From Methylomicrobium sp. (GTDB lineage Bacteria; Pseudomonadota; Gammaproteobacteria; Methylococcales; Methylomonadaceae): 10,521 bases of DNA. Under the pieces are notes generated by a model. The model did not search any database. It was not told the origin of the DNA and saw only the letters and a list, made by a program, of their open reading frames with translations. Location of the stretch: the NCBI GenBank assembly GCA_007135635.1, contig SLIO01000276.1, forward strand, positions 1 to 10,521, in the 5' to 3' direction. The position numbers and the translations under genes were made by a program. Below are positions 6,046 to 10,521 of the stretch, one piece after another (position 1 is the stretch's first letter; the number at the start of each line of letters is the position of its first letter).

Positions 6046-7158
6046 ATGCCAAATCTTGATGCGAACATTGATCTGGATGTAAAAAAGTTTTTTCGTTGGT
6101 GGGGAAGCGAGCTTTCTCATTTATTGCCCGAAGAGATCAAGAAAATTCTTGATCAACAACAAAGTAAACTGATTTTACGGCCTCATGCCTCCACATTCTC
6201 GTTAACCTATGAAGTCGGCGAAGCCTGCGAAAACCTTGGCGAATTTCCAAGGGATGCGGCGGGTATCGAGGCGATCAAGAAAATTTTGGCGAAAGACCCG
6301 CGCTACGAGAAAACCCAATTCATCGTGCGGCTTGCGTCTTCCGATGCGATTAGCAAGGAACTGACCTTTCCGATTGCCGCCGCGGAAAATTTACAACAAG
6401 TGATTGCTTACGAAATCGATCGCCTAACCCCGTTCAACAAAGATCAAGTTTATTTTTCGGTCAAACTGGTCGAAAAAAACAAACAGACCGGCATCGTGCG
6501 CCTCATTTTGGTATTGACGCCAAAAGACAAATTGGATGCCCTAATGGATGAATTGATGGCATTGACGCTGCATCCGTCGCTAATCGACTACGAACCGGTG
6601 AGCAATCAACCGAAATCGGACGTCTCCCATTACAATCTCTTGCCGGCACATCGCCGGGAAAACAAAATACCTTGGCACAGCTATGTGCACGGCGGTTTGG
6701 CAGCGTTGTTTTTTTTACTGCTAACCGTAGCGATGGTCTTGCCGGTATGGCTGGAAAGCCGCGCCGTGGCCGCTCTCAGAGATGACATTGCGGTTATCGA
6801 AAAAGAAGCGAGAGCCGTTGAAAACATTCAAGCCGAAATCGATGCCGTTATTGTGCGAGCGCAACAACTGATCGCCAAAAAACAGCAGTCGCCTGCCATC
6901 GTCGATATATTGAATACCCTCAGCGAATTGATAAAAGACGATACCTGGCTCAATTATTTGCGTTTTAACGAAGGTCGGCTACAGTTTCAAGGCCAATCGC
7001 CTGCTGCATCGGCGCTCATCTCAAAATTGGAAGAGTCGAAGTTATTTGACAATGCCCGCTTTGTATCGCCGGTCACCCGGGATAGGCTGAGTGGTTTAGA
7101 GCGTTTTCAGTTGTCCGTGGATATCAAACCTAGGAGCGGTGATGACGCTACTCGATAA
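6046..7158 (+). CDS. gspL: Type II secretion platform protein GspL (PilN-like C-domain)
   Basis: Bitopic inner-membrane protein that docks the GspE ATPase on its cytoplasmic side and pairs with GspM. The 370 residues match XpsL-type GspL. A cytoplasmic domain (1-208) includes the conserved LQQVIAYEIDRLTPF segment (116-130). One membrane helix lies at about 214-235, followed by a likely coiled coil (236-282, with IEKEARAVENIQAEIDAVIV) and a PilN/GspL-type periplasmic ferredoxin-like domain (about 285-365). ATG 6046 is the first possible start, because a TGA lies in frame at 6040-6042. There is no recognisable Shine-Dalgarno, and an out-of-frame ATG at 6039 opens a 6-codon frame across the start. 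The 3' end overlaps gspM. Automated annotation may call it a PilN-domain protein; the neighbours settle it as GspL. Confidence 0.92.
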   Translation: MPNLDANIDLDVKKFFRWWGSELSHLLPEEIKKILDQQQSKLILRPHASTFSLTYEVGEACENLGEFPRDAAGIEAIKKILAKDPRYEKTQFIVRLASSDAISKELTFPIAAAENLQQVIAYEIDRLTPFNKDQVYFSVKLVEKNKQTGIVRLILVLTPKDKLDALMDELMALTLHPSLIDYEPVSNQPKSDVSHYNLLPAHRRENKIPWHSYVHGGLAALFFLLLTVAMVLPVWLESRAVAALRDDIAVIEKEARAVENIQAEIDAVIVRAQQLIAKKQQSPAIVDILNTLSELIKDDTWLNYLRFNEGRLQFQGQSPAASALISKLEESKLFDNARFVSPVTRDRLSGLERFQLSVDIKPRSGDDATR

Positions 7159-7726
7159 ATACCCGCCGCAACGCCTTGTAGCTATAGGCTTGTTGATTGC
7201 GGTCGTATTGTTGGTGATCGGCTTTCTGGTGGTGCCCTTGATCAATGCGGCTTTGGACTTGCGCGAAGAAAAACACGAGCTACTGTTTCGTTTGGATCGC
7301 TATCAACGGATAACCGATAGAAAAGAAGCAGTGACGGCCAATGTCGAAAAAATCAAGCAGGCCAATGCCGCACAAAGTTTTTTCAGCCGGCACAAATCGG
7401 AGGCCTTGGCTTCCGCGGAATTACAACAGTCGGCCAGAGCCGCGATTACCAACGCCGGAGCAGAATTAATCAGTACTCAGGTGTTGCCGAGCAAAACCGA
7501 AGGCCAATATATCCGGATAGCGATAAAGATTAGAATGAACGGCGATATGGAAGCGTTCCGTTCGGTTTTGCTGCAGCTCGAATCGGCCGTGCCTTTCATC
7601 ATGATCGATGATCTCGATATTCGTCCCGAGCGAGGTATTCGCAATCGAATAACCCGAAAGATCGAGCCCAGTAATAAGATGAATATCAGTTTTCAAGCTT
7701 CCGGTTTCATGAGTAAAGAGTCATGA
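7142..7726 (+). CDS. gspM: Type II secretion platform protein GspM (GspMb type)
   Basis: Small bitopic protein that forms the inner-membrane platform with GspL and GspF. I start it at ATG 7142, giving 194 residues, because AGGAG at 7132-7136 is 5 bases away. The in-frame GTG at 7139 is only 2 bases from AGGAG. A short cytoplasmic N-terminus (1-11) is followed by one membrane helix (about 12-36), a charged coiled coil (38-75) and a ferredoxin-like periplasmic domain (about 95-190: RIAIKIRMNGDMEAFRSVLLQLES, then FIMIDDLDIRPE). This layout matches GspM subtype b, seen in Xanthomonas-like systems. It overlaps gspL by 17 bases and the next gene by 4 (ATGA), so the three are probably translationally coupled. 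Confidence 0.9.
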   Translation: MTLLDKYPPQRLVAIGLLIAVVLLVIGFLVVPLINAALDLREEKHELLFRLDRYQRITDRKEAVTANVEKIKQANAAQSFFSRHKSEALASAELQQSARAAITNAGAELISTQVLPSKTEGQYIRIAIKIRMNGDMEAFRSVLLQLESAVPFIMIDDLDIRPERGIRNRITRKIEPSNKMNISFQASGFMSKES

Positions 7727-8358
7727 TTAATCCGGCATTAGTCAAATTACTGGGCGGTGCCTGTGCGGTTTTAATGGTTATTATTGCCGGGGAATGGTGG
7801 TATTGGGGGCAGGCGAACGGCATACCGGCCGGCGAAGCCCATTCGCTGTCGACAGACTATGAAGCATTGGCGTTTCCGCAATTTCAAAGCGATCGACCGA
7901 GTGAAGACCGATATAACGATTTAGTCAGTCGCCCGCTATTTATCGAAGGTCGGCGCCCGGCACCCGAACCGGATCCGGAAAGAGCGTCGGAAACAAGTTC
8001 GGAAACCTTGGATTGGGAGTTGACCGGTATCTATACGGTTCAGCAAAAGCCTCATGTATTGTTACGCCGAATCAAGCCGCTGCCCGATCAAAAAAGCCAT
8101 AAAAAACTGCCCATGGACGAAGAGGTCGACGGTTGGCGATTGGTTGAAGTATTGCCGGATAAAGCAATACTGGATCGTGGCGGAGAAAGAAAAGAATTGA
8201 TTTTGAGAAAACCGAAACAAAAGGAATTGCCCCCCGGAAGGCGGCCGCCGAGAGCCCCGGCAGTGCCGCAAGCTCCGGCTATTCCCGTTTCTCCGCCTCC
8301 ATCGCCGGAAGAGCCTTTTAGTGACCCCAATTCTGCAATGACAATACACTATGAATAA
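7723..8358 (+). CDS. gspN: GspN/GspC-like linker protein (XpsN type)
   Basis: Probable link between the inner-membrane platform and the secretin, doing the job of GspC. The 211 residues begin with a short N-terminus and one membrane helix (about 6-28). A PLF motif (71-73, in VSRPLFIEGRRP) is typical of this family and of GspC just before the HR domain. A compact beta-rich HR-like domain follows (about 97-163: WELTGIYTVQQKPHVLLRRI ... WRLVEVLPDKAILDRGG). The rest is a Pro-rich, probably extended tail (164-205). There is no PDZ domain, unlike classical GspC. The position between gspM and gspD matches xpsN. The start overlaps the gspM stop (ATGA) and the end overlaps the gspD start by 8 bases. 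The family call is firm; the symbol varies between gspN and gspC in annotations. Confidence 0.82.
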   Translation: MINPALVKLLGGACAVLMVIIAGEWWYWGQANGIPAGEAHSLSTDYEALAFPQFQSDRPSEDRYNDLVSRPLFIEGRRPAPEPDPERASETSSETLDWELTGIYTVQQKPHVLLRRIKPLPDQKSHKKLPMDEEVDGWRLVEVLPDKAILDRGGERKELILRKPKQKELPPGRRPPRAPAVPQAPAIPVSPPPSPEEPFSDPNSAMTIHYE

Positions 8359-10521
8359 AGCAAGCAAAATCCATACTGCCGTTTTGGCAGTGCTAACCCT
8401 ATCAGTCGGAGGGTGCGAGCTATTGGGTGCTCAGGCCCGGCAAAAGTTGACCTTGGCGCAGCCTAAGGTCGACGACCTCGAGGCGCACCAAAAGTTCTTC
8501 GAACAATTGGGGGAAGAAACCGAAATAGAAGATAAAGACAAGCTGCACCCCGAAATCTTTCCCGGCACGGGACTGCCGGTCGGCGATGTGGCCAGACGCG
8601 CCGGTCCGCCCGTAGGTCAGGGGTCTTACAGTTTGAATTTCGACGAAGCCGATCTCGGCGAGGTCGCCAAAGTCATCATCGGCGACATTTTGGGTAAGAA
8701 TTATGTATTGAGCCCTAAAGTCGCCGGCAAAGTAACCTTGCAAACCACCCAGCCCTTGACCCGCGAACAAGTGCTGCCGACGCTGGAAATGTTGTTGAGC
8801 ATGAATAGTGCGGCCTTGGTCCAAGGCGAAGGCGGCGTTTACCATATTGAACCGGCAAACGAAGCACTCTACACCTCGGCGCTGTCGCTGGCCGACCGGC
8901 GCGGACGCGTCTTACCGTCCGGCTACCAAGTCAGCGTTATTCCGGTTAGGAATGTCGGCGTCGACAATATCGTCGAAATACTCAAGCCGTTGTTGCAAGA
9001 AAAAACCTTGCTGCATTCCGACCCATCCAGAAACCTGTTACTGGCGGGCGGTACCGCGGCCGAGTTGCTGCGCGTACAAGAGATCGTCGGGATTTTCGAT
9101 GTCGACATGATGCGCGGCCGGTCGTTCGCGTTGTTTCCGTTGACGCATGTCGACCCGCCGACCTTGATTGAGGAGCTGGAACAAGTTTTCGATAAAAAAG
9201 CCAAGGAGGAAGGGGGGCAATTTTTCCGCTTCATCGCGATCGAGCGCATGAATGCGATTCTGGCGATCACGCATCAATCGCGTTATCTGAGCGACATCGA
9301 AAATTGGATCATCCGGCTAGACCGGGCGCAGTCGGCGACCGGCGGCGGCGTCAATGTCTATAAAGTACAGCATGTCGATGCGGTGCAATTGGCCGCGACC
9401 CTGAGCGAAATCTACGGCGTCCCGGTTTCCCAAGCCGGGATGGGGCAGGCTTCGGTCGCGCCCGGACGGCGAGCGGTCGAAGTCACCAGTCGTCCTCAGC
9501 AAGGTGGCGGCTTAGGTGGCTTAGGCGGGCAGATTCGCCAAGTACAACGTCCGATGCAAACGCCCGGCATGGCCGCAGGTACCGGCGTTAAGGTCAAGGG
9601 CGTCGAGGATGTGCGCATAATCCCCGACGAGATCAATAACTCGCTCGTGATCGTCGCGACCGCCCAGGAATACAACGTAATCAAGGGCGTGATCAAACAA
9701 TTGGACGTGATGCCGTTGCAGGTCTTGATTGATGCGACGATTGTGGATGTGACGCTAACTAATGAGTTGAAATATGGCATGCAATGGTTTTTTCAGCATA
9801 ACAGTGGCGGTCAACACGATATTAGCGGGGGAGGTGTGGATGTTGTACAAAACCTTGCCGCAATCGCAGCAGGTACAGTATCCGGGGGATTTGGCTATTC
9901 GTTTGTAGCTAGCGATGTGCGCGCTATCTTATATGCCGAATCGACAAAAGATAATCTAAATGTGATCTCATCACCTTCCTTGATGGTGCTCAATAATCAT
10001 GAAGCGTCTATTCAAGTCGGTGATGAAATTTCGCTTTCTACAGGGCAAACGACTCCATTGACAGGAGGGGTCGAGGGTACTGGTTTGTTGCAAACGAGTC
10101 AGCTACAGCAGCGTCAAACAGGTGTGAAATTAAAGGTCAAACCTAGGGTTAATGCGGGCGGCCTAGTGATAATGGAGATTGAACAGAGCGTTGAGGATGT
10201 TGAAGCGGGGACAGCAGTTGAAGGCCGGAATCCAACGATTCTCACAAGAGAAATCATGAGCTCAGTCGCGGTGCAAAGCGGTGAGACCATTGTATTGGGT
10301 GGTTTGATTAGAGAAAACAACGATTATAATAGAGCCGGTGTTCCATGGTTTCATGAATTGCCGCTAATTGGGCCTTTGTTCGGTAGTACATTTTCTCGAA
10401 ACCGTAAAACTGAATTAGTTGTATTGTTGACACCAAGAGTCGTTACCGGTCGTCAAGATGCCCGCTTGGTCACCGAAGAATTCAAACGCAAACTGACCGG
10501 CATCTTCCACGTCGAACCGAC
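8351..10521 (+). CDS. gspD: Type II secretion outer-membrane secretin GspD, 3'-truncated
   Basis: Outer-membrane pore of the T2SS. The frame is open from ATG 8351 to the right edge (723 codons and 2 bases), so only the extreme C-terminus is missing. A signal peptide ends in a lipobox-like LSVGGC with Cys22, followed by Glu23, which predicts an outer-membrane lipoprotein, as known for XpsD. The domains are N0 (about 92-175: YSLNFDEADLGEVAKVI), N1 (192-255: YQVSVIPVRNVGVDNIVEIL), N2 (257-330), N3 (334-456, split by a Gly-rich QQGGGLGGLGGQ loop) and the secretin barrel from about 458 (VLIDATIVDVTL). The secretin signature runs from VPWFHELPLIGPLFG (664 on) to ELVVLLTPRVV. It overlaps gspN by 8 bases and has no clear Shine-Dalgarno. 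The barrel-coding part differs in base composition from the N-domain part. Confidence 0.96.
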   Translation, partial: MNKASKIHTAVLAVLTLSVGGCELLGAQARQKLTLAQPKVDDLEAHQKFFEQLGEETEIEDKDKLHPEIFPGTGLPVGDVARRAGPPVGQGSYSLNFDEADLGEVAKVIIGDILGKNYVLSPKVAGKVTLQTTQPLTREQVLPTLEMLLSMNSAALVQGEGGVYHIEPANEALYTSALSLADRRGRVLPSGYQVSVIPVRNVGVDNIVEILKPLLQEKTLLHSDPSRNLLLAGGTAAELLRVQEIVGIFDVDMMRGRSFALFPLTHVDPPTLIEELEQVFDKKAKEEGGQFFRFIAIERMNAILAITHQSRYLSDIENWIIRLDRAQSATGGGVNVYKVQHVDAVQLAATLSEIYGVPVSQAGMGQASVAPGRRAVEVTSRPQQGGGLGGLGGQIRQVQRPMQTPGMAAGTGVKVKGVEDVRIIPDEINNSLVIVATAQEYNVIKGVIKQLDVMPLQVLIDATIVDVTLTNELKYGMQWFFQHNSGGQHDISGGGVDVVQNLAAIAAGTVSGGFGYSFVASDVRAILYAESTKDNLNVISSPSLMVLNNHEASIQVGDEISLSTGQTTPLTGGVEGTGLLQTSQLQQRQTGVKLKVKPRVNAGGLVIMEIEQSVEDVEAGTAVEGRNPTILTREIMSSVAVQSGETIVLGGLIRENNDYNRAGVPWFHELPLIGPLFGSTFSRNRKTELVVLLTPRVVTGRQDARLVTEEFKRKLTGIFHVEP

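Noticed and set aside
8420-9780. Several minus-strand frames and a short plus-strand frame (8808-9110) within gspD
   Set aside because: They are shadows of the continuous gspD frame, which shows clear secretin N-domain and barrel motifs from 8351 to the window end.

Overview
The window is one type II secretion system (T2SS, general secretory pathway) gene cluster read entirely on the + strand. In order it carries the 3' end of gspE, then gspF, gspG, gspH, gspI, gspJ, gspK, gspL, gspM, a gspN/gspC-like gene, and the 5' part of the secretin gene gspD. The order E-F-G-H-I-J-K-L-M-N-D, with the secretin last and an N protein in place of a PDZ-containing GspC, matches the Xanthomonas xps-type cluster rather than the Klebsiella/Vibrio order (C-D-E-F...). 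The organism is most likely a gammaproteobacterium. The protein style and the REP family in the spacer make me think of a methane oxidiser (Methylococcales), but that assignment is a low-confidence impression.

Layout. Positions 1-1005 hold the C-terminal two thirds of the GspE ATPase. Positions 1005-2222 hold the GspF inner-membrane platform protein, overlapping by one base. The five pseudopilins follow: GspG (2232-2657), GspH (2667-3158), GspI (3330-3746), GspJ (3753-4430) and GspK (4430-5386). All have a prepilin-peptidase site, and only GspK lacks Glu+5. A 171-base gap with two hairpins separates gspH from gspI. The 659-base stretch 5387-6045 has no convincing gene. It is packed with repeats: two near-identical 134-base copies of a GTAG-headed REP pair (REPIN) flank two other hairpin elements. 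After it come the assembly-platform genes gspL (6046-7158), gspM (7142-7726) and the gspC-like gspN (7723-8358), with overlapping ends, and then gspD from 8351 off the right edge.

How it works together. GspE powers GspF/L/M, which push pseudopilins GspG (major) and GspH/I/J/K (tip) into a periplasmic pseudopilus. The N protein probably links the platform to the GspD secretin, here predicted to be a lipoprotein, through which folded exoproteins leave the cell. The repeat block probably divides the cluster into two transcription units or tunes the E-K versus L-D mRNA ratio. The prepilin peptidase (gspO/pilD) and the secreted substrates are not in the window.

I see no new multi-gene system here. 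The observations most worth a second look are the duplicated REPIN block, the structured gap between gspH and gspI, a 14-base word shared by the two gaps, and a base-composition mosaic inside gspD.
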